Origin: Sclerotinia nivalis
Lineage: Eukaryota > Ascomycota > Leotiomycetes > Helotiales > Sclerotiniaceae
Assembly (NCBI GenBank): GCA_029531795.1
Contig: JAPEIS010000004.1
Span: forward strand, 868,001-932,000
DNA length: 64,000 nt
Reading direction: 5' to 3'
Made by a program: the position numbers and the translations under genes. Below are positions 47,254-58,817 of the stretch, in pieces; within the stretch, counting starts at the first letter, position 1, and every line of letters starts with the position of its first letter. Below the pieces are notes generated by a model that saw nothing but the letters and a program-made list of their open reading frames with translations, had not been told where the DNA came from and did not search any database.

Positions 47254-50200
47254 ATGGCGAAGAAGCGGAAAAGAGCTCGGTCATCAAGAAAATCTGCTAG
47301 AGATCTGCCGATTGACGATCTCTCCGAGGACGACGGCGGTGACGGCGGAATTAATGATTCTGACCAGGCTCACACTGATCATGATACTGACGATGAAGAA
47401 GAAAGTCCTCAGACTAAGGCTGGAACTAAGAAGCGAACCGATTCTGCAGCAAATACAAAGGGTAAAGAGCAAAATGGTACTAATAAAAAGAGAACTAGTG
47501 ATGGCAAGATGTGGAATTCGCTCAAGTTTGAACAAGGAACTGACCAAAGTCGTCCTCCAATCAATAATTTCGCTGACTTCATGGCGGAGTTCCTTGACAA
47601 ATTGTTAAACGCGGGATTTGAAGAGGTTATCAAACATCTCAACGGCAGGAAATTGCGCGTTGCAACGGCGTGTTCTGGCACGGAAGCACCGATCTTGTTT
47701 CTTAACGTGTTTTCTGAAGGTATGTTCCCAAAGAGTCAATTTCGTTTATCGTATACTAATTATAACCTAGGTTTAAGGAAGAGAGGCATCCATTTCAAAT
47801 TCGAGCATGTCTTCTCGTGCGAGATCGAGCCATCTAAACAAGCGCACATCCGTCGAAATTTTCCTGGTGTTCCTATTCTCCGTGACATTACAGAAGTTTT
47901 TGGGTGGAAGGACAATCCTGAATCGATAGGTTCTATGTAGGTTAAATCGTCCGTCCTTCAGTTCTTAGCTAACTTATTATAGGCACACTGCTTTTGGTGT
48001 AAAGCATGAACTTCCTCTTCCTGGTACAATCGATCTTATAGTCGTTGGTACTTCTTGCACCAGTTTTTCCAATCTAAATAGTCAAAAAAATATCGATTTG
48101 GAGATAGCAGAAACCGAGTCTTCACGCACATTCCGCGCATATGTTCGACTAATTGAGCACCTCAAGCCAAAGATTGCTGTCAGCGAAAATGTCATCGGTG
48201 GCCCTTTCAAGGCTATGGTTCATATGCTTGGCAATCATGGCTACATTGGCGGCTCCGCAGTTGTTGATAGCAAACATTATGGCATTCCTCAAACTCGTCA
48301 ACGTGGATATCTGATTGCTCTTCCTCGATCTTCTTTGGAGGAACTTGGTACCGCAGAATTGTACGATGATCCAAAAGAATGGAAAGAACTTTTTGCTACA
48401 ATGAGGTCCAAGCTATCGTGTCCTGCTAGCACTGGAATTGAGCAGTGGATGGAGAAATCAGATTCGAAGTCACTTAGATCTCAAGTTGAACTACAAGGTG
48501 ATCCACGTTCGGTCGTGAGCTGGGACACTTGTCATGCGAGGCACGAGGATTATCGTCATGGGCAGGGCCTTGGTACCGGTAAACCGATTACTGATTGGAG
48601 GAGCACAGGTGTCTTTAGGCATCCTGACCATTGGATCCGCAACCCAAAGGGATTTGTCGAACGTGTTCATGACACTACCGATGTCAGCCATTTGCGTGGT
48701 GTATCTCGTGGATATGATGATCGTTACATCAGGTAAGCTTGATTCTATATTGATTATTATGGCAACATACTGATGCTCCTTCCAGTCGCAACATTGATCT
48801 ATCACAAAATGTCTACGTGCAGCATGATAATGTAAAGTGCGGTATCATGCCTTGCTTGACACCATCTGGTGCCATGTTCAATACTGCCCGTGGTAGCAAG
48901 ATCACTGGTGAAGAAGCTCTTCGTCTTCAAGGAATCGATACTGCTGGTCTTGAACTTGGTGGTCTTTCTCAACCGGAGCTAAGAAATTTTGCTGGTAATG
49001 CCATGACCACTACAGTTGTTGGCGCCGTTATGACATTTTCGCTTCTTCGATTCTTCATGGTGCTGCCCCACGGCGACGACGTCGATACCCCTATGGAGGA
49101 CGTGGTGACGAAGACATTTCGCGGCGAGGAAAACATGGTTAACTCCTGGGAGGATATTGCGGTTGTTCAACAGCCTTTGACTGTTGGAGAATGCAATCAC
49201 ATCGCCGAGGCTTCTGCAAAGTTCTGCTACTGCGAAGCTCAAACTGATATTTCACGATCAACGATTGTCAAATGCAAGAATTGCGGTCATGTTTCTTGTT
49301 CTACTTGTGGTGTCAAGCCACGGCATGCCTATGAGCCTTTAAGCCAATATGTAGGCCCTCGAGGTGTACCAGGTATGACTCCTCGCATCCCTCCATCCTC
49401 CGTCGAGTTCAATATTGCCGGCCGATTGCCAATGATAGTTTTCATACCTGCGTTGTTTAAATCGGATTTCAAAATGGTATCGTTCATCGAAGAACTTGGC
49501 ACCGGTGATGTTGATAATGGACAATGGGCTGCCTTGTGCGAGCCTCTTCTTAAATGTCTTCAATCAACCGTCAAATTTCACAAGCCAGTCCGGTCTTTTG
49601 CCTGGAATTTTACATGGCTTTCTGATAATGCCAGGCTGGAGTTACTTCTTGCCCACAACAAGATTCAATGGCTATTGTATGCTATACCAGAACGTACCGT
49701 TGCCGTTAACAGCCCTTTGAGGAAATATCTTGAAAGATTTCCCATCGCGAGAACCGTACCTATCTACACCTCTACTCATAGCTCTAAAAGCATGTTCGAT
49801 TGCACCTGGCAGTTATGGCAACCAAAGATTCGTATCGCCAACGCGGAGATTACCTACGGAGGCAAACTCATTTCTTCCTACCAAAAGTCCATCGGTCTTC
49901 CCGAATATGCGGGCGATTTTGTATGCTCACAGATGACATTTAAGATCCCAGATGATCAACTCACTACTTTCGGAGATGTCGGCGGTGTTTTCAAGGCAAT
50001 TACAGAATGCGGAGGGGCTTTTAACTCGATGCATAAAAAAGAGGGCACCGAGGGAAGCGACAACCTCATGTTTTTATTCTATGATCATGCTGGGGGTACT
50101 GGTAACTGGAACAAACATGGGTTCGTTTTTAGCGATGATCGAGAGCGCAAAGAATGTGGAGTATTCAGACAAATCGTAGCTTCCCTAGGCTTGTGGGAAC

Positions 50201-53200
50201 AGCCTCTGGTACAGCAAGTCAGGGAGGGTTATAAATGTGGAGATCGTTTCTACGAGGATCTTGCTGCCTTGCAACAAGGAATCAGTGGCACCGTTGAGAT
50301 TACCTCTTATGGAAGTTGGATCACAACGAGCAGAACCACAAGTCCTATGGCTACCAGTTCACTTGACAGTTCTTCTCTAGTTGCTTATCAGAAGCTCGAC
50401 CCCCTCAACCCAAAGCTTCTAGCCGAAACTACTTGCAAAGATTTGATTAGTGCATTTTCTTGCAAAGCATTCACTGATGCAACACCTCGATATTGGCAGG
50501 CAAATTGCTGGACCAAAGTCACCAAACAAAATGGTATCGACTTTTTCAAAGATTGTCACCATCTGTTAGCTCGTGGCTTAGTTACTCCCGGAAAAATTGA
50601 GGCCGATCCGCCGTGGATTCCCTTCAACAATCAAGACGACTCTACGTGGCGTTGTCACCAATGTGCACCACCCAAGCCAGATATGCTATGGCAACTGAAG
50701 CAAATTTGCCGAAAAAAACAACAAACACCATTCGAAAATCCAACAGCCGCTGCGGAGTTTGAGTTTCTTTCGAAGAATACTCCGCCAGCAACGGAAGAAT
50801 GGGTCCGGTTCCTCCCAGTGCACAATTATTTCCAATTCGAGTATCAGTTCTTGATCAACCCATTGACATTAGGTCATAGAGCAGCCGGGCTTCTTGATGC
50901 TTTTCCACGGCCAGAAGTTCCTGTAGTACTCTCATGGCGTTTCATTCCTGGAGCTTCTGGGAATGTCAAGTTACCAACTAAGGAGTTCAATTTTCTTAAC
51001 ACAGAACGCCTAACCATGTCAGATCAGCCGGACAGATTTGTAGCGGGCATGAAATTGAGGAACGAGCAACTTAAGACATTGACATGGATGGTGAATCAAG
51101 AAAGGTTTCCACCGGAATTCATGGAGAGCGAAGTCGTTGAAGCTTGCCAAGATAATTTAGCATTCAGGCTTGAGGGTCGAGCTTCTCGTATCGTCAAACA
51201 CAGAGCAGGATTGCTTGCTGCTGCTGTTGGGTATGGGAAGACGGTCATGACATTTGCTTTGATGTGCAGACAACGTTCTATGGATCGCATGTGGTCACAA
51301 AACCCCAACACAGATGGTCTAATTCATATCAAAGCAACACTGGTTATGGTGCCGGCACATTTGACTATACAATGGAGAGATGAGTCATGCTTGTTCCTCG
51401 GCTTCGAGCCTAAGGAAGATCCCAGACTTATCGTTCTCAACAAATGTACAGACTTCAAGAACTTAACTGTTGAAGCTATTCGAGGAGCAGAGCTAGTGAT
51501 CTGTAACTCCGGCCAGTTCGATAACGATGGATACTTGCAGGTCGTGGCAAGGAACGCTGGGGTTGTTGAACTAGCAAAGAACTCGACTGATAGAGCCAAA
51601 TCAACTTGGTACATCAATGCTCAAGCAAAGAGAAAGGCAAATTTGTTGTATCTCCAAGAAAGGCTTCAAATGGAAGAGGATGAAAGCAATGACCCGGCTG
51701 TCGCTCGATCTCGTGCTCAAGCTGTCCAAGACTATATTGGGATGATGAAAGAACAGTTCATCGAAAGCTTTGAAGCTGCTGGGGTTCACCAACCACACAT
51801 GCCTACGAGGCGGCTCACAGGCGCAGCTCTTACGAAAAGCCTGGAAAATTCCAAAGACGGTGATAAGGGCAAGGCTAACGCTAAGATTTCGGTTAATGAA
51901 AATGATGCTGAGAAGTCTTTCGGTCCCCCAAGATTTGAAACACACTCTGTTGATGGTCTCGCTGGGGTAAGCTTGGCAGATTTTTCCTGGGCTCGTTTAC
52001 TTGTGGATGAAGTGGGCTATATGGTCCAGAAGAATGTTGCGGCGATGGTATCTTCAATGGTCGCTCAAAGTCGGTGGGCATTGTCAGCAACACCCTGCAT
52101 TACAGATCACGTTTCAGCTTCAAGAATCGCTCGTTGTCTTGGGATCAACTTAGGTGTTGACGACCAGGAAGTTGTTCGAAATGACAAGAATTTGACAAGT
52201 GCCGAGAGATTTCTCTCCTATGGACCTGACGCGTCGCCATCCTGGCATGCTCAGAGGCTTCAAGTTGCTCAGAATTTTTGCAATCTCTTTGTACGACATG
52301 ACAAGCGTAAAGGCAACGGCCAATATCATCGTATTCATCGTTTCGTTATGACGCAGTTCGCTACAGCACAGTTGGCATCTTACCTCACGGTAAAATCCGA
52401 TGTCATCAACAAGTCTTACATGATGCCAAAAACTACAAACACTCGAAGTTCAGTTCAACTGGAGATGATGAAAATCTATGGTAAAGAGCAAGACGGTCGT
52501 TTGAGGTTGACCAAAGCCGCATCGTTCTTTCCGGAACATGCTAAGAGGGACACCAACTATACACTCAAGACCTGCAAAAACTTGAAAGCGATTGCTCTTA
52601 GTGAAATCAATGTTGCCAAAGACTATATGCGCAGACAGATTGAGATTGTCAAATTTCTGTTGACATTACAGGTAGTCATCGATGATCCTGAATTGAGTGG
52701 TCGATTTAATAACTGGGAAGCTCAATGTCTGGAGGGGGAACGATTCCCCGATCCTGATGCTATTCTCGATATCATCCAAGTTATCAATTCCGTCCGACAA
52801 TCAAAGCCCAAGACCAAAGATGAGCTTTACTTTGAGGTTCCTTATGCTCCTCACGGTCGTCGTGCATGGCCCTCTCCAACCCAGAAAGTTATGCATCGTG
52901 GTCGAAAGATGCTTGGTCTTCTCGCTGAATGCAGGAGGGGAATCGTCGAATTGCACAGAACTTCTATGGACCTTATACACAGCAGGCAAGAATATCGTTA
53001 CTACCGAGCTGTGTTGAAAATCGACCAAGCTGGCAGCTCATCACCTACCGGAGATCTCACTTGTAACTGTTGCAACAATAATTCACCTTTAAGCGAAGCA
53101 GTTGTTCAGGGCAATTGTGGCCATATCTTATGCGCACCTTGCAACGTTATTGAATCAGAAGGCAATTGCCCAATTCACACCTGTGGTGGAACATCTTTAG

Positions 53201-54897
53201 ATGATCAAAAATACTTGGCATCATCCTTGTATTCTTCAGCCGGAAATTACCCAGAATCTAACGAACCAAGAGCCGAACGCCTCGAATCCTACTTCTCCCA
53301 ATTCTGGACCAAACCAGTTGTTCGAGTGGACAAGATGTCGGCTCTACGCTCTATCATTTGGAAGCATGATGACGGACAGACTAAATTCATTGTGTTCAGT
53401 CCTTTACCAGAGTATTTGCTCATGGCCCAAAAGATGGTTGAAGCTGATGGTATTCCTTGTATCAACCTCAAGGGCAAGAAGAATCACGTCGCTCTGGTTC
53501 TTGAAAATTTCAAGCAAAACAGAGGCATGAATTTCACGGAAGAGCCGAAAAGAGCTAAACCAAAGCCTAAACCCAAAGCGACTGAAGGCGAAGCTACCGA
53601 AGGCAAGGCGATTAAAGGCAAGGCGACTACAGACAAGGCGACTACAGACAAGGCGACTACAGACAAGGCGACTAAAGGCAAGGATGCCAAAGGCAAAGCG
53701 ACCAAAGGCAAGGCGACTACAGACAAGGCGACTAAAGGCAAGGATGCCAAAGGCAAAGCGACCAAAGGCAAAGAGGCTACAGGAAAAGAGACCAAAGGCA
53801 AATCAACTAAAGACAAAGAGACTCAAGGCAAATCGGCGAAAGGGAAATCAGCTCAAAATAAATCAGCTAAAGGCAAAGCGATTAAACGCAAGGCGATTAA
53901 ACTTAAACCACCCAAAGCTAGACCACTTTCTCTTACACCAGGCATTCAGGTTACTCCAGTCTCTCGAAATCCTCGAAAACGAAACCGAGAAGATTCCGAA
54001 GAAGATGCTCAAATTGGTCCAATTTCTAAAGTTGCTCGTATTGCCTCACCAGAATCAGATGACGCTCAAATGGGTTCAATTTCTGAAGTTACTCATGCTG
54101 TCTCGGCAGAATTAGCGAAGACGAGCAATTTACATTACGCCACTGATAGAGAAGGAGTTAATCGCGTTCACGCCCTTTATGACCAAGAGAAACTTCAGCT
54201 TGATGCTTCTCCTTGGTTAATGGAGCCACCCAAACATCTAAGTCATCTTTACATGATGTCAGGTGGGTTGGGACGTATTACTGATTACATGGGTAATACT
54301 ATTTTAGCGGATAGCATTAATGCACATCATCAATTGGTCAGCGATAGAATTACCCATGTCCGCCGTCTACGTCCCTCACGACCTATCTTGCACGAATCTC
54401 CGATGGCTAACTATCCCCTACTTGATCCTTCTGAACTTGAAGATGTCGATGTGGTAGCCGCTCCTGAAGCTTTCGTAGGTACCGCTCACGAAGATGATCG
54501 TCCTGTTGATTGGGCTCGCGTTGGCCAAGAGGCGCACGATCCTGAAGACTTTGCCGAGAATCCTGATCCTACTGCTCGGGTCTTATTCCTTAACATTACA
54601 GACGAGTCCGCTGCTGGATCCAATCTAACTGTCGCTCAACATGTCATTTTCTTGACTCCTTACTACGCAGAAAAGACGAAGTACAACTCTGCCATGATCC
54701 AAGCAATGGGTCGTGCTTTACGTCAGGGTCAAGAGGCAGGTGGTACTGTTACTGTTCACCACCTACTTGTCAAGGACTCTGTGGAGATTGATATTGCTCA
54801 CGAACTCATGGACGAAAAATTCCCTGGAAGAAGAAACGCCTCATTTTTACTTGATAAGCACAAATCTAACATCGGTCCTGCTTTCTTCCGAAAGTAA
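47254..54897 (+). CDS. DNMT5: DNMT5-type ATP-dependent cytosine-5 DNA methyltransferase (MTase-zinc finger-SNF2)
   Basis: Fusion of a C5-DNA methyltransferase with a SNF2 helicase, the DNMT5 layout; in Cryptococcus this enzyme maintains CG methylation using ATP. Exons 47254..47719, 47771..47936, 47983..48732 and 48786..54897 give 2497 residues. Lys/Arg and acidic N-terminus; MTase motif I VATACSGTEAP (about residue 137); catalytic-loop motif GTSCTSFSNLN (about 232); ENV (about 278); KHYGIPQTRQRGYLIA; and GNAMTTTVVGAV (about 530). A Cys-rich finger is at about 605-632 (CYCEAQ...CKNCGHVSCSTCG). SNF2 motifs: VGYGKT (about 1277), LLVDEVGYM (about 1534), RWALSATP, a RING-like CNCCNN...CGHILCAPC (about 1885), and QAMGRALRQGQ (about 2432). 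No chromodomain seen. Intron 1 has no stop and is 51 bp. Confidence 0.93.
53584..53800 (+). repeat. In-frame 15-bp coding minisatellite (Lys/Ala/Thr-rich)
   Basis: Variants of a 15-bp unit (GGCAAGGCGACTAAA type, or ACAGACAAGGCGACT) repeat in frame within the methyltransferase gene, encoding K-G/D-K-A-T units. A larger block of about 60 bp (starting near 53653 and again near 53713) is duplicated almost exactly. Degenerate K-rich units continue to about 53910. Confidence 0.92.
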
Positions 54898-56747
54898 GCT
54901 AGCTTGATTATTCTGGAATCTGCTATTTCTCTATGGTTGCCTCACAAACCATTCTAAAATCACAAATTTACTATACGGTACCGGTTAGTGCACGCTGCAA
55001 TATGTGTGTGCGCACGCTTTCTACTCGATCTGTAAATTCACACTTCACATTCTCTTGCTCGCTAGCTTCTTTTAGTAATGCTGCATGAGAAAGATGTGTA
55101 ATTTACATCGAGTAGTTCAATAAAATTGCTAAGACAATTTTCCCTATGGAGTGGCTACTTCTAAGGTTTTCATTTCTTTTGTTTTTATGATGGGTGGATG
55201 GATAGTTTTACGAATGACGATGGTGGTCATTCAGTGGTCATGAGGAATGAGGTTTTATTTGATAGTTATGATGGATGTGGAATGGATTCAATTCTATGAG
55301 AGATGATGGTGGTGGAAGTGAATGAATGATAGGAGTTGATTACTTGACTGGTCGTCAAGAATGGGGTTAGTTTTCGATTTCGATTTTCGTCGCAGACTAG
55401 TGTTCACATATTTCAAATCTGGACATGGAGAATGGGATTGGTTATTTCTTTTGTTTATGAGCGAGATATTACAAAGTTTCCGCAGTTGCAATAAATGCAC
55501 GGGAAAAACAGGGAACACAAATTGTTTCCAATAAAAACACAAATAAAATTACAAGTGGAGTATTCCGCACCAAAAATAAACTGTGTAGCTTTGCAGAATG
55601 TGATTTGACTTTGGCTTGTGAGTGATGTGATTTGAGTGTTGAATTGTCTTTTGATTTTTGATTTATGGCTTGATGGACTTTTGAGGTTCACTGAAGGAGG
55701 GGACGGTGGCATTTTGGGAATGCGAAAGATATTGAGCATGATGGTCATCCATTGTGATTTGGAGGACTTATACACGAGTTAACTCCAAAAGTGTCAGGGA
55801 TATATATTGAGGAACGTCAAAGCTTGGGATATATTTGCCCGCCTCCGAAGTTTGTATTTCATACCCGTCTTGCTTTTCTCCTCTTGCATGTAGAACATTA
55901 GCGAGCCGGACGTTTCCGCGCAATTTGTAGTCTTCGGAGGTAGCTCAATTCTTCCTGCCCTTATACGGGATCAGGATACATTTGTCTTTTTCTCATCTCT
56001 TCGTCCTATACCTGTTGCGCTTTCTCCCTGTTACACTCAATCTCTCTGTCTTCGAAAAGTGTCAGGATCAAGACAAGTATCCATGAGTTCCTTCCTGTTG
56101 ATTTCAAAATTAATGGAAGATCGGCGACAATTGCCTGTAAACCGGCGAGAGTGCAGAGCATTCGGTTGAAATCTAGTAAACCAAGCAATTTCAGACTGTA
56201 GAAAAGTCTCTGAGACATTGGAGCTATCATCGGAACTTTCAACATCAACCACTCCGGAAGGATGTAGAATGGAGCTGCCCCAAACCCTAGTGTTTTCGTG
56301 GCTACTCAGATAACAAAGATATTAGCGGTCGGATGGAGATTGGATTAGTTGAACATTTCAGTGGATACATGGGAGAAAGAGCCTCTTGATTAAGCTACCT
56401 CGGTCATCGAAATTGCTGTGGTACGTTAACGAAGTTTTGGAGTAAAATAGGAAGAAATTATTAGATAGCGATTGAACGCCGAGAGAAAACACTAATCCTA
56501 GTTCGTAGGGGCCTTTGCTTCAGCAATTATCTCTTATTATATCACAAGAGACCTACAAATTATTAAATGACGAACGAAAGTTAGCAGCGATACAAACACG
56601 ACTGAAATGGAAGGAAAGCGGGGGCATATGCATGACTGCGGGGTAACTTCCGCCCCGCTCCGCACCCTCACCTCAACCTCACAAGCAATCTACCACGCCT
56701 CTCATCCACCATCCGCCACCCATCATCCACGAAACTCCAACCCCAAG
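54898..56747. other. Intergenic spacer downstream of DNMT5
   Basis: Contains the methyltransferase 3' UTR and the promoter of the SDR gene (the last 100 bases are CCACC/CATC-rich). Minus-strand open frames at 55455-55775 and 56006-56252 lack good starts or recognised content. No RNA gene seen. Confidence 0.55.
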
Positions 56748-57907
56748 ATGGCGCCCCTAACTCAATCTTCTGTAGTTCTTATTACTGCCTCCTCTGCAGG
56801 GCTGGGGGCCGCAACAGCTCGACTCTTTGCCTCTCACGGTGTCCGCGTGATCATCAATTACTACTCCAGCTATGATAAAGCGCAAAATCTTGTTGATGAA
56901 TTGGAAGATCTTGAATGGAGCAAGATACCGAATCATAGTGAAAGGAAAAAGACAATTATCGCCATAAAGGCTGATATGTCGAAGAAAGATGAGGTAGAGA
57001 GGTTGGTCAAGGAGAGCATAGAGCAATGGGGACGATTAGATGTTGGTAGGTTTATACTTCAAACTCTCCTAATTTACCATCAAGTTGTATATCCCAATTG
57101 TAAATCAAGAGATCTAATAAAGATATCAGTCGTATCAAACCATGGCTGGACTCAAATTCGCAACTTTCAAGACCTGGATGACAACGTTGTCGAAGAAGAT
57201 TGGGATCGCTGTTTCAATATGAATGTGAAGTCACATTTATGGCTTTTCCATGCTGTGAAGCCATACTTAGAGAAGACTGATGGAAGTTTTATATCCACTG
57301 CTAGTATTGCGTTAGTCTTCTTCTATTTCCCCCTATTTTATCTTTGAAGGTGAAGAGAGAAGGGCATACGATGACTAACGAAATGATCTTTAGTGGGGTA
57401 AAACCAAGTGGGAGTTCTATGGTATGTTTTTTTCCTGAAAATTTGATGTCTGTGGAAGTAGATAGAGTAAGGATAAAGGACTAATTTGATGGGCTCTAGG
57501 CATACTCCGTAACGAAAGCTGCTCAAATACATCTCATTAAAACATTAGCTGTCACATCAACGATACGTGTGAATTCCGTTTCACCAGGATTAATGCTTAC
57601 CGTATGTCCAGCATCCCTTTCCTTTTATTGTCGTTTACTCTACATATCACACAATACCGGTACCACTGTTGCTCGATGTAAATTGTATACCTAACATCAT
57701 GCAAACGAATTAAACTAATATCCACCATCACAGGATTGGGGACTCCAATTTCCCGAATCAAAGGTAGAAGCAGTGAAAAAGAAGAGTCCATTAGGAAGAG
57801 TCGCCACCGTTGAGGAAGTTGCTAGACAAATATATTGTTTAGCCGAGAGTGAGAGTACGACTGGTACGAATTCTATCATTGATGGTGGTATTCATCTGGG
57901 GAAGTAG
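56748..57907 (+). CDS. Short-chain dehydrogenase/reductase (classical SDR)
   Basis: NAD(P)-dependent oxidoreductase of unknown substrate. Exons 56748..57045, 57130..57310, 57394..57421, 57500..57601 and 57734..57907 give 260 residues, the usual size of classical SDRs. The Rossmann start is VVLITASSAGLGAATARLF (TGxxxGxG variant, with Thr-Ala in place of Thr-Gly). Then come IAIKADMSKKDEV, VVSNHGW (NAG position reads NHG), NVKSHLW, the catalytic Ser in SFISTASIA, Tyr171-x-x-x-Lys175 in AYSVTKAA, and IRVNSVSPGLMLT. The C-terminus SIIDGGIHLGK fits the substrate-loop end of the family. The ATG at 56748 (MAPLTQSSVV) is preferred over an in-frame ATG at 56607, because the extra 47 residues are low complexity. 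The third exon is only 28 bp. Confidence 0.9.
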
Positions 57908-58817
57908 AATAGGGGGATTTGAAAAGCTAGATGATTTTTTCACATGAAATAATATGTGCATATACGTTTTGATATCAGTCGTTCTTGACACATCAAACTT
58001 GTTCTTCATTACACTCATATAAAGAACTCTCGTAATATTGGCACAGATCTAACAGTAAACGAATCAACCCTCTTCCAAATACCCCTTCCCAGGCCCCCCC
58101 TTCTCTTATAACCAAAGCTACCCCGTAGCTGAGTGGCCCACACCCCTGCTTGCTCTGCTTACGCCACATAATCGGGAGCAGTTAGCATATACAGTCAATC
58201 TACCCGAGTATAGTACTATAAATATAATCGTTAACAGCAGACCTTCACTACCTATTACAACTCAGTAATCCCCACACACCAAACACCAAACACCGAACAT
58301 CATATCTCTCAAGTCCACCCCTCTCACCGCGAGAGCACAGATAAATAACAAGAAGCTCTCGCATAGTGGGTAGGTTGATCATGTTAAGTCCACGAGTATG
58401 TGCGGGTACCATATCTAAGGAATGCAAACTACGATACAGACTGCAAAGTTGGAAAGTCTTGGGTATCCTCCGTATGTGAATTTCTAGTATATGTAATATA
58501 TCCAATGTTTACTTTAGAAAAGTAATTTGTATATCAAAGTATAGGGCGAGGTCCGAGGTCCGCTACTTTTGAGTAAAACATGTAGTCTTTGGTGAGTAAG
58601 AGGCTCCGGTGAATTTCAGCTTGACTTCCCGCCCAAAGGAGAGATAGTCAGTCCTCGGTATAAAAATCATTTCGATGAACTACAACCCGAAGTAGAATTT
58701 GTAAGCCATTAAGCCTTACATATGATGGATTCAATTGGCAATATCGCAGTTCAAGCCAGTGTGATATTGAGTAACGGAAAATGTATCTGTTTAAAAGCAT
58801 TTAAAATAAAAAACCCC
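57908..58817. other. Intergenic region between convergent 3' ends
   Basis: Holds the 3' UTRs of the SDR gene (plus) and the WD40 gene (minus), including an ACACCAAACACC repeat near 58274-58300. No gene seen. Confidence 0.6.

Noticed and set aside
55455..56252. Minus-strand open frames downstream of DNMT5
   Set aside because: Starts are not ATG or are weak, composition is Ser/Lys-biased, and no introns or family features link them.
56607..56747. In-frame upstream start for the SDR gene
   Set aside because: It would add 47 residues rich in His, Ser, Thr and Pro before the Rossmann fold; the ATG at 56748 gives the usual length.
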